Notes: generated by a model not told the origin, from the letters alone. A stretch of 64,000 bases of DNA from Nemania diffusa (GCA_038501195.1 JBBPUQ010000001.1:7094894-7158893); one strand, 5' to 3'; positions 1 through 12,952 are shown, counted from the stretch's first letter. Translations and numbers: made by a program.

Positions 1-146
1 ATTAAAAAGAAGTTTTTAAAAATTAACTAAATATAAACTTTTTATTTTTAAGTTATATACTTTTTTAAATAAAGTATAAATAATATTTAAAGTAATTATT
101 AAACTGTTTAATTAAACTAGCTTTTTAAATATAAATTAACTTTAAA

Positions 147-410
147 CTAATTGTAATATAACTTTAACAAATTTGTTAATAGCGAGTTAATATATTTTAA
201 ATTAGTTAAAATAACAGTAGTAAAACTGTTACTAATAGTACTAGAAGTAGAACTAGCAGCTGCTAATGTAGCATTAAATAAAAGCTGCGTAAAAAAAAAG
301 GGAAAAACGTAAACTCTAGCAGAGTTAGCAAGGGCAATATAAGTTTCAGTATTAAAAAACTCCTGCTAAAAAATTATGCTGAAAATACAAACTGCAGTAC
401 AAAGTTGCAT
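147..410 (-). pseudogene. Degraded 87-codon reading frame, Thr/Ser/Ala-rich
   Basis: The minus strand from an ATG at 410 to a TAG at 147 is one frame with a single internal TAG about 17 codons in. The second half is rich in Ala, Ser and Thr (Asn-Ala-Thr-Leu-Ala-Ala-Ala-Ser-Ser), residues whose GCN, ACN and AGY codons survive the local mutation bias, and holds short Phe runs that may once have been Ser. One internal stop in 87 codons is fewer than the roughly one in ten I would expect by chance at this base composition, so this looks like a decayed gene. I recognise no domain. It is out of phase with the larger relic at 737-1459 on the same strand, so a link to that gene is not shown. Confidence 0.35.
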
Positions 411-736
411 AATGTTCTTATATAATTAGCAACAATTTCGAATTAAAAAAACAGCTCAGCTTATTTTTTTAATAAAATTGTATATATTTAAAGCAATAAT
501 AAAACATAAAGCAATAAAAACTAACTAAAATTAACTACGAACTAGTTAATAATATATATATATATTTAATTTAATAGTTCAATTTATATAACATATAAAA
601 GTATATAAGTTTAACTGCTAAAATAATATAAATAACAAATATTTACAGCTATATTATAGTATATACTGTTAAATCTTTTAATAATAGCTAAAACAAAACA
701 GCTAATATATAAGATTTTATAATACAAGCTAGTAGC
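411..736. other. AT-rich spacer, nothing recognised
   Basis: I see no open frame or repeat unit here beyond a short (TA)n tract near 550-565. Confidence 0.5.
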
Positions 737-1459
737 TTAGCTATTACATCGAGCAAAAAAAGTAACTACTTTTTTGTTTAAGCTAAGTTTATTAAAAAAA
801 AGATTTTTTAAAAAGTAGAAAAAGCAGTTTGAAACAAAGAAGTAATATTTAAAAAAAAAAAAAAAAATAAAGTATTTATAATTTAAAACAGTTTTATTTT
901 TACTTTTGTTATTACTTAGAAAAATTATTTTGTTTTCGTTATATTTGTTGTTTAAAAAGCGAAAAAAGCGTACTTTGCTAAAGTTAAAAAAAAAAAAAAA
1001 AAAGCATATATTATATACAACAGTTTTATTTTTATACTTATTGTTACTAAAAGCAGCTATTTTGCTATTATTGTTGTTGTTGTTATAGTTGTTTTTTTTG
1101 TTTACTTTTATAAACTTAAAAAAAAAGCTAGTTAATACAAAAATAGAAATAGAAAAGCTAGCAGAACTAAAATATAAATTGTTAACAAAAACAAAAAAGC
1201 AAACAAACAAAACAACAGATTTTGCGCTTTTATAAGCAGAAAAAAAAGAAGCAAAATCTTTTATAGCTTTAGCTACTGTTACATAAAAATTGTAAATGTT
1301 ATAAAATTAGTTTTACTAAGTTTTTATATTAACTATAGCTTGTTTAACCTTATAGTTACACTTAATATTAGTAGCAGCAATAGTAGCAGCGTTAATATTA
1401 GTAGCAGCTTGCTTAACTGTACTATTAATACGTTTAACAGTAGCAGGAGCTAATAACAT
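737..1459 (-). pseudogene. Hypermutated relic of a Ser/Asp/Glu-rich protein, 241 codons
   Basis: Reading on the minus strand from an ATG at 1459, one frame runs about 241 codons to 737, interrupted only by a cluster of three stops (TAG, TAA and TAA) near 1300-1318. Codons 1-47 are Ala/Thr/Asn-rich with an Asn-Ile-Asn-Ala-Ala-Thr pattern. The remainder, open from 1210, alternates runs of Phe with runs of Asn and Lys, including two related blocks of Asn-Asn-Lys-Tyr/Ser-Lys-Asn-Lys-Thr-Val. Under TC-to-TT and GA-to-AA change, Phe runs imply former Ser (TCN), and Asn/Lys imply former Asp/Glu. The ancestor was therefore probably a low-complexity acidic serine-rich protein, perhaps nuclear or a transposon accessory protein. 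I recognise no domain. The opposite-strand frame at 906-1088 is a shadow of the homopolymer runs. Confidence 0.55.
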
Positions 1460-3164
1460 ACATTAAAAACGCAACATATAAATATAATATGCTTAAGCGC
1501 TTTAAACAATTAGTTTAAATATTAAAATAAGTTATAATAAATATATTAATTTAAAAATATAACAGTTGCTGTAATAAAAAAACTTTAATATAATATATGT
1601 TATAAAATTATAACAAAACATGTTAATTAAGCTACTACAGTTTATATACATTTGCAAAAACTTTAAAAAAAAATAATTTATAATATTAACAAAAATAATA
1701 ATTTATATAGCAAACTATAAAACATGTTTGAACTTAGAAAGTTTAAATATATAGTAAAAAAGTATACAAGCTAAAAACATACAAAAGCTAAAGAATAAAA
1801 AAAAAAAAAAGAAAAAAAAAGATCTAAAAAAGTTAAAAAGTATATAAAATATATATATATATATACACTATTTATTGCAAGTTTTGCTAGTATATTTAAA
1901 TACTGCATAAATAACAACAAGTTTAGTAATAGCTAAATAAATAAACTAATTAAAAAGCTAAAATTTAATGCAAATAATAAAGCAAGTATAAAGCTTATTG
2001 TATAAAGTTGCAACACTTGATTTTTTAATTAATAAAATTACAAGTATAAAAAGACTTGTTTTTTGCAACTTAAATTTAAAAGTTAAAAAAAACTAAGTAG
2101 TATAACTGCTAAAAAAAATACTTAGTAATTCTGTTAATTATTTAAAAGTTTAAGTTTTATTGTATAAGTTAGAAGTTTATAGCGCTTTTATATATATTAG
2201 CACTTTATATAAAACAGATGTATTTTTGCTTTTTAGTTTTAACAACAGCTGCAAAAACTAAAACAAAGGTTTTAGTTGAACTTATAAAAGCTATACTATC
2301 TAGTTTTAAAAGCACTTGGAATTTATAAAAAATAAAATTGTGCAAGTAAAATAAAAAAAGTAAAACGTAGTACTAAGTTTTAAAGAAGTAAAAAATTTAA
2401 AAACTAAGTTATATATATCGATTAAATAAATAAAAAGTGCGTGTTTTAGTCTTTTGTACTACTAAAAATTACAAAAGCTATAAAATGAACTTATAATTGT
2501 TAATTTTATACAATAAATAAAAAAAAAAAAACGAAGCTATAATATATAGCTTTATAGCTTTACTTACTAAAAAGTATATAAAACTAAGTTTAAAAAAAAA
2601 AAGAAAGAAGTATATGTTATAAATAAATAGTTGCTTAAAAAAAAAGCATAGAAAACGTTATATAAATGTTTGCGTATTATTTAAATTTTTGCTTTTTAAA
2701 TCTTGCAATAGATTTTACTGATTCTATTTAGTACAAAGTACAAGTTACTATTTTATATAAGCATAACTTTGCTTAATTATAAGATTTAATTTTAGTACTG
2801 TTAAGTTTAAAGCTTATGTATTTTTTTTATAATTGATTTTGTTTTTTTAACTAGTTTTGATTTTATAATTTATTTTTTAATATAGTAAATAAACATAGTA
2901 AGTGTTTTGCTAAAAATGCCTATAACAAAAAGTGCGTAAAGTATGTATAATTAATATTTAAATAAACTAAATACAGCTATTTTTACTACGTTTAAGAATT
3001 TAAGTAGATAAAAAAAAGCATTATAATAATACAATTGTATATTTTTAATACTACAAACTTTATAAAATAGCAGTAAAGCTACTTGTTGAGTTATTGCTAA
3101 ATAGTATACTTGTATAATAAAAAACTTTTAGCGTTAATTAAATTACTAAAAAAAAAAGAAAAAA
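1460..3164. other. Decayed AT-rich DNA without recognisable features
   Basis: Low-complexity A/T sequence with many homopolymer runs and a short (AT)n tract at about 1850-1864. Neither strand gives a frame worth reporting, and I see no repeat shared with the rest of the window. Confidence 0.45.
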
Positions 3165-3240
3165 CTAGACTTTGCTGATTTAATTAACTTATTTTTTTGT
3201 AGTAGTATTATTTATGCTGTTTTAAGCAGCTAAATATATA
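3165..3240 (-). repeat. Segment resembling the 3' tail of the 60.8 kb ankyrin relic
   Basis: About 75 bp, including a TTTGCTGATTTAATTAAC block, matches 60815-60890 in the same orientation. That is just downstream of the readable ankyrin repeats on the minus strand there. The minus-strand frame in both reads Val-Asn-stop-Ile-Ser-Lys. Sequence upstream of this copy (3240-3760) is too decayed for me to read ankyrin repeats in it, so only the shared tail is claimed. Confidence 0.35.
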
Positions 3241-4794
3241 AAAAAAAGTTAAATTGTGTTTAATTTAGCTATTTGATTTATTTTATTTGCAAATGTGTTA
3301 TTTATACTGTTTAACTATATTAATATAGTTAAAAATTGTTATAGTAAATAAAAAAGCAATTAAAAACTAGCAAACAAACTGTAGTTTATATTGCTGTATA
3401 AAAGCAAAATTAGCTTTTTAGTGTTAAAATTAAAAGCTTTAGCTTTTAAAGTGTAAGCAGCTACAACATAAAAATAAACTTTGTAGTATAAAATAGTATA
3501 GCGCTGCTTTTTATATTAATAATAAATTGTATATTTTTTTTTTGCTATAGTTTAAGCTTTTTGTTTTTTTAAAACTTATAATTACTGTTAATTATATTAA
3601 TATTAGTTTTTATGTTATATAAACTGTTTTTGTAGTATTAGTTCAGTTAGCAAGTACTTATAGTAACTGTATTTTTTAGCGACTTTGTATTTTTAAGTAG
3701 TTTTTTACAGTGCAATAAATTGTTTAAAGCTTTTATTGAACATTTTTTTTTTTTTACAAGTTTGTTTTAAATTACAGTTTTATACTAAAACAACTGTTTA
3801 ATTATATAAGTTTTTTAAGGTTTATAAATTAGTTAGCTTAATATTAGCTAAATAAAATATAAAGATATTTTTGTTAGTTAAAAAAAAACTCTGTTTTTAA
3901 AAATGTTTGTTACTTAAAATATAAACAGTTTAATTAAAAGTCTACTTTTAACTAGTTGTAGATTTGCTTATATAGTTTTTAATAATATAACATAGTAATA
4001 CTATGTGCTACAGCTAAAAAAAAGAAATCATTTTATATATTTTTTTATATATTATTTATATTTATATTAAAGCAATTTAGCTGCTACAATTTTTAAATTA
4101 CTATTTAAAATAAATAAAAAAATTAAAACATATATTTACTAGTAATTAAACTATAACTATTTAATAAGCTTTTTTAATAGTTAGTTATATTATTTAAGCT
4201 AAACTTAAAAGCTAATATAGCTAACTAGTTACTAGCTAAAATTAATATATAATAAATATATTTAATTTAGTTTTGTATAATAAGTACTTTTTAAGTATAA
4301 AAAAACTATTTATTTCAAATAGCATAGTAAATATTATAAACTATAACTACAGAACTATATTATTACTAAAACTTTTTAACTATTGTTAAATCAAACAAAA
4401 CTTTTTTTGTTTGTTTTTTTAATTAAATCTATTATTTAGTTAAGCTTTTAGTTATATGGACTTTTTTTTTAACTTGCTATAACTGTTGAAAATATTTTTA
4501 ATGTACTATTATAGTTTTATTTAACATACTGATTTTTTTTAATTTTTTTTTCTTTTTTAGTATTTTATTTTTTTTTTTTTGATTTTTTTATTTGTTGCTT
4601 TAATATTTAAATAAGTTTTATTTTAAAAATTTTCGGCACTATTAGCATTTTTAGTTTTAACTACATAGAAAGTTTTTTTTGTAACTTTTTTGTTATTGTA
4701 AACTAAATTTAAAAGCTTGTTTTTAACTTGTTTACTACTTTATTTAAACTTATAGCAATTTTTGTTTTATATATTATTTTGTTTAGCTAAAAAA
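3241..4794. other. Decayed AT-rich DNA, T-rich tract near 4520-4600
   Basis: There is no supportable gene. A pyrimidine-rich stretch lies at roughly 4520-4600. The left part may hold more of the decayed ankyrin-related sequence whose tail is at 3165-3240, but I could not read it. Confidence 0.4.
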
Positions 4795-5225
4795 TTAACA
4801 AAAAGTTTTATTTTTGTATTTGTTGCTAATATTTCTAAAATTTGTTAGTACAAAAGCTTTAGTACTATTGCTACTAGTATTAAAGTTGTTAGCTTTATTT
4901 TTTTTGTTATTATTTAGTTTAATCTGATTTGCTTTGTTAAATTTACAAAGTTTATTTGTATTGTTAAACTTTAAAGTTCTATTTATATTACTAAAATTTA
5001 AAGTTTTTTTTGTTTTAAATTTTTTGTTATAGTTTATTACAAAGCTTTTAGAAAAAATATTAAAGTTGTACTTTTTTAAATCAAATATTACTTTATTTAA
5101 AGTACTATTAGTAGCTTAATATAACAAGCTAGTAAAGTTTACTTTTGCTACTTTGCGCATTTTATTTTTGCTGCTATAAAATTTTTTTGTTATTTTAATT
5201 GTTAAATCAAACCGATATATATATT
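4795..5225 (-). pseudogene. Hypermutated relic frame, Asn/Lys-rich, formerly acidic
   Basis: The minus strand holds a frame of about 143 codons with one internal TAA. Its distal two-thirds are dominated by Asn, Lys, Phe, Thr and Ser, with Asn-Asn-Asn-Lys-Lys-Asn-Lys and Asn-Thr-Ser-Ser-Asn-Ser. By the GA-to-AA rule these would have been Asp/Glu-rich, giving an acidic low-complexity segment like that of 737-1459. More of the same gene may lie upstream on the minus strand to about 5960, where readable fragments occur in shifted frames. I recognise no family. The plus-strand frame at 5762-5965 is probably the antisense shadow of that upstream part. Confidence 0.4.
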
Positions 5226-7214
5226 TTATACAGCAATTGTAAAAAATTTATAATATTTAAAGCTTTAAAATATTAGTTTTATTAATAAAGCTGCAGAAAT
5301 AAATATATAGCTGTTTAATAAATATATAGCTAATAAAGTTTACTGTTTTTTTGTACTTTTGCTACAATATTATAAACTTTATATTTAGCCCATTTTTTGT
5401 TTATGTTATAAAAGTATTAATAACTTTGTAGTAATTTTATTTAATAACTTTTTTTTTAATAGTATAAACTTGCTATTATTTGTTTAAAGTTTTTTTGTTA
5501 ACAATTACTTTTGTTTTTTTTAAAAAATATTTAAGTTTTTTATTTATTTTTATATAAGCTTATAGTTTAATAAAACCGAAGTAAATAATAAATTTAAATA
5601 TATTAGTTACAAAATTAAAATTATATTTATTTTTAGCAGTAATACTGTTAAAATTTTAATATACTAGTTTAACTATTTAGTTATATTTAGTTATAGCTTT
5701 TTAATTAAAAGTAGCACTTTTAAAAGTAATTTTAGTTTAAGCGAGTTTGTAACTGTTAAATTTGAAAAGCTGTTTGTTGTTTAAAAAAAAAGCAGCAATA
5801 GAGCTTTTATTTTCGAAATATAAAGCAGTAATAATAAAATTTAGTTTTATAACTGTATTTATAGCATTGCTAAGCTTATTAAATATAATTTTAAAAGTAG
5901 CTATTTTTTGTTATAATAGCAGTAAGTACAATATATATAGTAAAAAGATAATAATATATATTTAATATATAATAAAAAGCAAAAGCAAGCAATTTTTTGA
6001 TTTAAAAAATAGTTGTAAAAAAACAGAAAAAATTTAAATAATTATTAATTGTTGTAAAAATAAAAAAGAAATTTGAAAATTAGTGCAGAAAAAAAAAAAC
6101 TTAAAAATTAATATAAATAAAAAAAAAAAGCTTAGAAATTTTATTTATATTTTTGTTTTTTATAATATATATTTACTATAGAAAAATCTTGTACAATATT
6201 TTAAACTGTTGTTTGTAAGTATTTATATATTTTAGCATTTTAGTTATTTATATTATTTTAAAAATTTAATATTAGTAAATATATTACAACTAAGTACTTA
6301 AGTATATATTTAAGTTATTATAAGTTATATTATTAATTATAACAATATGTTTTTTTTTTTTAGCGCTTTTTTTTTTTGCAACAAGTTTTTATTTACTACT
6401 TTATACACTTACTTTTATTTGCTAACGCTGGATATAATTACTGAACCGATATTACTAAGTTTTTTTATTAGTTATTTTAGCAGTATTAAAAAGATTAAAG
6501 CGTGTATTTGCTATCTAGGCTTGTAAACATAATAAATAAGAAAATAATGCACTGCTTTAATATTGTTTTTGTTGAGCTTGCAGTATAGTTACTTTTTTAA
6601 AGCCCCTGGATAGTTTGTATATAGTTTTTTAATATAGCAATAGAACTAAAATAGCATATGTTTTACTGTAATACTAGTTAGCTGTATTAACGTTTTTAAA
6701 TAGTTTATTTTGCTGTATAAAATGTAATAATAGTAAAAGTTTTTATTTATAAAAGGGTGCGCAAAAAGAAAGTATTATATAAAATAAGTACTACTTATTA
6801 ATAAAAAAGCTGCTAAAGCAATAGTAATAAAACAGATATAATATTAGCTTTTTAAATGTGTGTTTTTTTTTTTTTAACTAAAAAGAAGTAATTTTAATAT
6901 TAAAATTATATTACTAAATAGTTTTAGTTGTACTAAATATAACTTATTAATATTTTCGTGCTATATTTAAAGTGTATTAAATGTATAAAGCTGTAAATAA
7001 TTAAAAGTTATATATTAAACATATAAAGTTAAATATAAGTTTTAATATTAAGTTAGCAAATATATTAAATTAAATAAGTAAATATATTAATATTTAAATA
7101 GTTTTAAGTAAGTTTGTAATAGTAATGTTATTGTATATAGTTTATAAAAATGTTTTAAATATTATTAATGTGTTGTTTTTAGTTAATAAAACTTATTTAT
7201 ATAATAGTATAAGT
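5226..7214. other. Decayed AT-rich DNA
   Basis: Possible remnants of the 4795-5225 relic continue to about 5960 on the minus strand. Beyond that I see only long A and T runs and no repeat, RNA gene or frame I can support. Confidence 0.4.
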
Positions 7215-7570
7215 AGGTTTAATAAAGCAAACTTAAAAAGTTAAGTTATAAAATTTATTTAAGTAAGCTTATTTAATAAAAAAGCTTAAAAAAAAGTTTT
7301 TGCAAAAGCTTTTCCACTGTTTACAACATTATTTGTTAAAATTACTACTTATTATAAGCGCTTATTATTGCAAGCAAGCAGAAGCGATTATAAAATCGGG
7401 GCTTAAGTACAAAGCACCAAGCTCGATTTTAATGTTTACTAAAAGTATATAAATATATATAGAGCTTAAAAATCAGGAAGCTAAAGTAACTAAAATATTT
7501 AGTAAGTTTTATTTTAATATATTTTTTAAAATTGTTTTAGTTATATTGGTTTAATTTTATTTGCTAAGCT
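7215..7570 (+). repeat. Dispersed repeat B, copy 1 (MITE or solo LTR)
   Basis: About 350 bp that matches the reverse complement of 36471-36811 over its whole length, differing mostly by transitions. Shared landmarks in order are an AGCTTAAAAAAAAG block, CTGTTTACAA, CTACTTATT, a CAAGCAAGCA motif, a TATATA box followed by GAGCTTAAAAATCA, and a conserved AAGTAACTAAAATATTTAG. The ends of the better-preserved partner form an 11-bp inverted repeat (AGTTTAGTAAA); this copy's ends are more decayed. It could be a miniature inverted-repeat element, or a solo LTR whose TATA box is the LTR promoter. I cannot find a clear target-site duplication to decide. Confidence 0.55.
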
Positions 7571-8229
7571 TAATTGTATTTTTATATATAACAATTTAAT
7601 TTAAAGATTTTAAAACAGAATGTAGTAAAATTAACTATTTTTTTTTTTTTATATGTATTTTTTGCTTTTTTTTTTTAGTAAAAAAAGAAAATATAACAAA
7701 AGTGTATAGTTTTGCTATTTAAATAGCAATTTAAAATAAATAAGTTATAAAATCTATATTAATACTTATATATATATAGATCTATTAATAAAAACGTTTT
7801 TTTATTTATAATGCTTTATTATTAGCTTAGTTAGTACTAATTTAATTATAGCTAATTAAATTAACTATTTTTTTTTTTGCTAAGCTTTTTAATAACTTTT
7901 AATTTTTGATTATATATTGCTTAGTTAGTTTTACTAATAAACTCGAAATTTTAGCAAAATTATATTCTGTGCAATTAAAGCTATCAAAAAATACTAATTT
8001 TTAAAACAGCGCTGCTTTTTTTTTTAATAACAAAGCTAAAAATATGTTAAATTCCCGTAGCACTTTTTTATTTTGCTTTTTTTGTTTTTTTCTACTTTTA
8101 AATGTTATATATATTATATTTTAAACTATTAAACTTTTATTTTTAAGTTTAGTATACTTTTAGTTTAACAAGTATTTGTTTTTATATAAGTTTTTTTGTT
8201 AAGTTTTTTTTATTTACTAAGCAACTTTT
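7571..8229. other. Decayed AT-rich DNA
   Basis: No gene or repeat seen. Homopolymer T runs dominate. Confidence 0.4.
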
Positions 8230-8727
8230 TTAGCTTTTTGCTTTATATTAAAAAATTTATCTATAGAGTACTTTTTTTGCTTATGTTTAAAAAGCTTTAA
8301 AAAAATCGCAGATACTTTTTTGTTAGCTAACTATTAAATTTATTAGTAAATTTAACTTTTTAGTATTAAACTGCGTTTTTTTGAAGCAGTAATACTTAGT
8401 TTTTTGTAATTTAGCTAGTTTGCTAGTTGTTATATTGTAAAAATTAACTGCAATAAATACGCTTTTGAGCTTAATTATAGCTCTATTGATTTGTATAAAC
8501 TTGTACAAGTTTGTATACTTATATAGCAGTATTGCTTAAAAAATAAGTAAAAATAAAGCTATTTGTATAGTTACAAACTTTTTATATGTTTGTACTATAG
8601 CTTTTAGTCTGTTTATATATATATATAGATTATTGCTATAATATCGGTTTATTAAATCTTGTATATATTGAAGCTTTTGAAACTTTTGAAGCTTTTGTAC
8701 ATATGTATAAGCTGGTATAACTAGCAC
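8230..8727 (-). pseudogene. Relic frame of about 165 codons, unrecognised
   Basis: Two open stretches on the minus strand (8727-8536 and 8508-8323) lie in the same phase, separated by a single TAA, and the frame continues to about 8230 with one further stop. The first half is amphipathic with Tyr, Lys and Gln, followed by Ile-Gln-Ile-Asn-Arg-Ala-Ile-Ile-Lys-Leu. The last third has Phe-Asn-Thr-Lys-Lys-Leu-Asn, which the GA-to-AA rule would turn back toward a charged acidic segment. The length and helical, charged character would fit a transposon Gag-type protein, but that is inference and I recognise no motif. Confidence 0.35.
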
Positions 8728-9899
8728 TTGTTTTATATAAAATGCTACTACTTATATATTGTTTTACAATTTAACTAAATAAAGCTTATATATATTATTT
8801 ATGTATATGTAACGTTATAGCTATATGTATTTACTGAATTAATTATAATAGCTGTTTAAAAAATGCTTTAATTTTTTAAAACTGATTTAAAATCGAACAA
8901 TAAATTAAATTCGAAGTAGAAAAAGTTAACACTTTTGTGTATGTTTAATTAATTTATGCTTTTTTTATTTTAAGTTTAAGTTTATTTGTGCTATTTGCTG
9001 TAGTAAGTAGTAAGAATTTTTTCCTAAGTTTTAATTATACAAATATATAAACTAGAACAAAAAGAAGTTTTTTTTAAAAAAAAGCATTTAGTGCTAGAAC
9101 TACTGTTAATAAGCAGTAGCTAAATAATTACTAAAAAACTAAGCAAATTTTAATTATACAGATTATAAGCTTTAAGAACTACTTTTAGTATAGTAGCGAT
9201 TTAATATATTATTAAATAAGTTAGATAAAATAGCAAATGCGAACTACTTACTAATAAACAATAATTGGAGTTATTAGTGCAAAGCTATATGTATATAAAC
9301 TTTGTAGTGTAATATTATTTAGTTTTAAAGTCGGTTAACTAACAGTTATTACTAAAAAAGTAGCTTAAAAAAAAGTACATTTTCTGTTTTTTTTTTTTTT
9401 CTGCAAAACAAACTGTAATAATAAATCACTTAGAGCAAAAAATTAACTAGTTTTATTTTTTTTAATATAACCTTTTTTTTTTTTTTTTGTAAAAAAGATT
9501 AAATATATTTTATTATGTTTTGTTTTTAACTATATAGTTAGTATTACTTATATTATTATTTGCTAAAATACGCTAACATTAAAATCTGTTAAAATAGGCG
9601 AATATATAATTGTGTTTAGTAGATTTTATATTATTGTAGAAATATTAATATAGCTGCAAGTTTTTATTGAAACTTTAAGCAGAAAAGAAAAAAAAGTAAT
9701 AAAAAGTATTGATTTAGCAAACGTTGCTGTTGATTTAAAGTTCAATAAAAATCGGCTAATATAAGCTTAAGTTATTTTTTTTAAAAACTGTTTTATTTAG
9801 AAAATAGTAAACAGGTGTAACTAAGCTGTTGTATAATTATTTAATAAGAACTAAAGTAGTTCTGCAGTAAATATAAACTATTTTATTGTTTTGTTTTAG
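8728..9899. other. Decayed AT-rich DNA
   Basis: No gene, RNA or repeat that I can support. T-run tracts occur near 9390 and 9475. Confidence 0.4.
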
Positions 9900-10465
9900 T
9901 TGTTCAAGTTTTTTATTAATTTTAGCTTTGCTAATATAGCTAGTTTAAAAAAAGCTTATAAAAAAGCTAGCAAGCTTTTAACTTGTTTTAACGGATTTAA
10001 AAAGCTTATAAAAGCTTGTACAATATTAGCGACTTTGCTGCTAGCGAACGCTACAAACAACAGCTTTGCTCCGCTGAAGAAAGGTTTTTTTAGAGTTTGT
10101 AGTTCTAACAGTTTAAGCAGCAGCGTTAAAAACTTATGTTTTGTTTATTTAGAAAAAACGAACAAAAAGCAAAAAGCTTAGCCCGGCATTTCTGTTTTTG
10201 TTAAAAAAAAAAAAACTTTAAACAAAAGTATAGTTAATACAAACTAAAGCGAAAATAAAAAACACAAAGATATTATAGCTTATTAAGCAGTATATAAAAA
10301 CAATAAATATAAAGTTAACTTAAAAAACAAAAATAAAAAAGCTGATTTGTTTAATACTTTAAACTGCTTTTTTTGCAAAATTAGCGAAGATATAGTGCTT
10401 TTTATCCAAATCGGCAGCGAAATTGAGAAATTTTTTAAAAAGAACAAAAATAGTACACTTTTTTA
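9900..10465 (+). pseudogene. Relic coding region, Lys/Ala/Ser-rich, less decayed
   Basis: An open stretch of 93 codons (9900-10181, starting at TTG, so the true start is unknown) is Lys-, Ala- and Ser-rich with an Ala-Thr-Leu-Leu-Leu-Ala-Asn-Ala-Thr segment. After an A-run at about 10203-10213, a second phase stays readable to about 10465, with three stops. It contains Cys-Phe-Phe-Cys and Ile-Gln-Ile-Gly-Ser-Glu-Ile-Glu-Lys. A frameshift in the A-run would join them. G+C at 9990-10190 is visibly higher than in the surroundings, so this segment is either younger or poor in the mutated contexts. The family is unknown. Confidence 0.3.
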
Positions 10466-11819
10466 AAACTTATACTTTTATTAAGTTATGTAGAAATGTT
10501 AAAAAGCTTAAATAGTTAAAAATAAAAAAAAACTTTAAAAATATATACTTTTTGTAAAAGCAGAGGTTTTAGTTTGCTGTTTTGCTGTAGTTAAAAAAAT
10601 ACTAAGTACTAAAATTCTATTAGGTTTTTAATATATTAGCAAAAGCAACTTTGTAAAAACGAGCTTTATATTGCTTGCTTTTTTAACTATAGCAGCTGTT
10701 AAACAAGATAGTTCGATTTATTAAATAATTCGCTGCTTAAATATGCTTAAAAAACAAATTAACAAAATGCGAAGTTTTATAAATAGCTATATTAATATAT
10801 AAGTTTTTAATGTTATTAATATGTTTAATAATAATAAAAAAATATTTAAAAATAAAATTTTAAATAAAGCGAACATTTTTATTTGCTAAATTATACAAAA
10901 TTTCTGTTAAAAAATTTGCTAAAAAGTATTAACTAAGCAAAAATTAAAACAAACTGTTAATAATTTAAAAAAAGTAATTAGTATGTTTTTTAAAAACATT
11001 AATAAGTTTATTAAAAAAACTGCTACTTTAAAAAAAAAGTTAGTTAAAAAAACTGCATATTTGTTTATATTTATATATATATACTTTATTGTTTTTACTG
11101 TAAATTAAAGGCGAAAATTCGCTAAACAGTCCAATTTAGCAACTTTGTTACTACATATTAATGCTTTATAAAAAAACAAAAAAGCAAAAGCTAAAAAGTT
11201 AATAAAAAAATAAATTGCGCATTTTTAAAAATAAAACAAAAGAATTTCTATTTATATAGTAATAGTTAAGCAGCAAATTTTATTATTAAAAGTTAAATAC
11301 AAAAAATATATATTGTAATAACAGTATTAAGCTTTTTATTTACTGTACTATTAGTAAATAAATTTTAATACTTAAGTAATTTTATAAAATAATTTTTATA
11401 TGTAACAAACTATTTAAAACAGTTAGTTTTTTTTTTGTTATAAAGTTATTTATAAAATATAAACGAAGTAAATTAATAAATAGTTAATAGTTTTAGCTAG
11501 TAATTTGTTAACTTTAACAGCGCGTAAACTTAATATAAGTTATTATATCGAGCTTTTTGTTTAATTATTACGTTTTATTTAAATTTAATAATATATATAT
11601 GTTTATAAACCGGGTAGCTTTTTTAGTAATATGTAATAAGCTAGCTGTTTATTAGAACAATTATAATTAATATTTCTACTACTGATATAAAATATATAAC
11701 AGCTATAAATTTTATAAGCTAAAAATAAATTAAAAAAACAGCTAAAATTATATTAAAGCAGTATAGTTAATACAGTTGTAAAAAGTGGGTATTAATTAAA
11801 TAAATGCAATAATAGTTCA
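10466..11819. other. Decayed AT-rich DNA
   Basis: No supportable frame. I looked here for the integrase core and reverse transcriptase that should follow the copia fragment on its right and could not read them, so that element seems to stop near 11820. Confidence 0.4.
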
Positions 11820-12563
11820 GCTTTTTTTTTATGCTTTATATGTTTTAAAAAGTACAATTTTTAGTAGTTGTTTTTAAAAGTAGCTTAGCTAAGAAGTGTT
11901 TTTTACGCTTAAAATTCCCGGCTTTTTTTGTTTGCTAAACTTTAAAGCTAAGCTATATTTTGCTAAACCTAAATCAACTAGTTTTTTAGTTCTAAAAGCA
12001 TTTAAAAAAAGTTTTGTAACTGTTTTTTATAAAAAGACGTTTTAAATAAGTAAAAAACTTTTTGCTAACGTGTTTTAGGCGCAAGTACTACTTTATTAAG
12101 TCTTTTTTTAAAGAGCTTTTTTTTTTATATAAAGTGACAAGTTGTTGAAAGAACTTTGAGCAATCGAAAAAAGTAAGTATTTAATAACAAACTAATTAAA
12201 TAAATCTTGAAGTTTGTAAAAGATCGATCTGCTAAGACTGCATAGCGTGTTGTTTGTAAGCTTGTTATTTTATTAAACTTTTTGCTTATTTAGAACTTCT
12301 AAAAAGAGCAAACTAGTAGCGATTTTTTTAATATAAGCTACATTATATAGCTTTATTACTATAGATTTTTTATATATTTGAGTTTTAGTATATATACGCT
12401 TTTATAAGCTAAAACTAAAAAGATAGAATTTTTTGCATATAAGTAGTTTGTTAAATTAGCTGCTAAAACGTTTGTAGATTTTGTTATTTTGTTAAATATA
12501 TATAAGCTATAAATAATGGGCTATATGTATATTATTTAACAATTGATTTTTTATTATATTTTC

Positions 12564-12597
12564 TGTTTTTTGTTTTTTGTTTTTTGTTTTTTGTTAA
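12564..12597. repeat. Microsatellite (TTTTTTG)n
   Basis: About four tandem copies of a 7-bp T6G unit inside the copia fragment. Confidence 0.8.
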
Positions 12598-12908
12598 TTA
12601 AAAAAAAAAAACAAATAAGTATTTTTAAATAACAAACTATTAATATTATATATAAAACTTAACAAAGTTAATTAAGTTAACTAGTTTAGTTAAGTTTAAT
12701 TAAATTAGTTAAATTAGTTAAGTTAATTATATAAAAGTAAGTAGCTTTGTATATGCGATTCTGCTGTTTAATAATTAAAGCGCAACTACAAATTATATTT
12801 GCAAATTGTACAAATACTATATATTTAGTACTACAGTTTAAATACTTTTATATAGTATTAATGTTATATTATATAAAAGCGGTGATTTTTGGTATATAAA
12901 AAACTTAA

Positions 12909-12913
<5 letters not shown>

Positions 12914-12951
<38 letters not shown>
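12914..12951. repeat. Poly(A) tract, 38 nt
   Basis: An uninterrupted run of 38 A lies inside the copia-related block. It may be slippage expansion of an ordinary A-run. It interrupts the alignment to the other copia copy. Confidence 0.9.
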
Positions 12952-12952
<1 letters not shown>

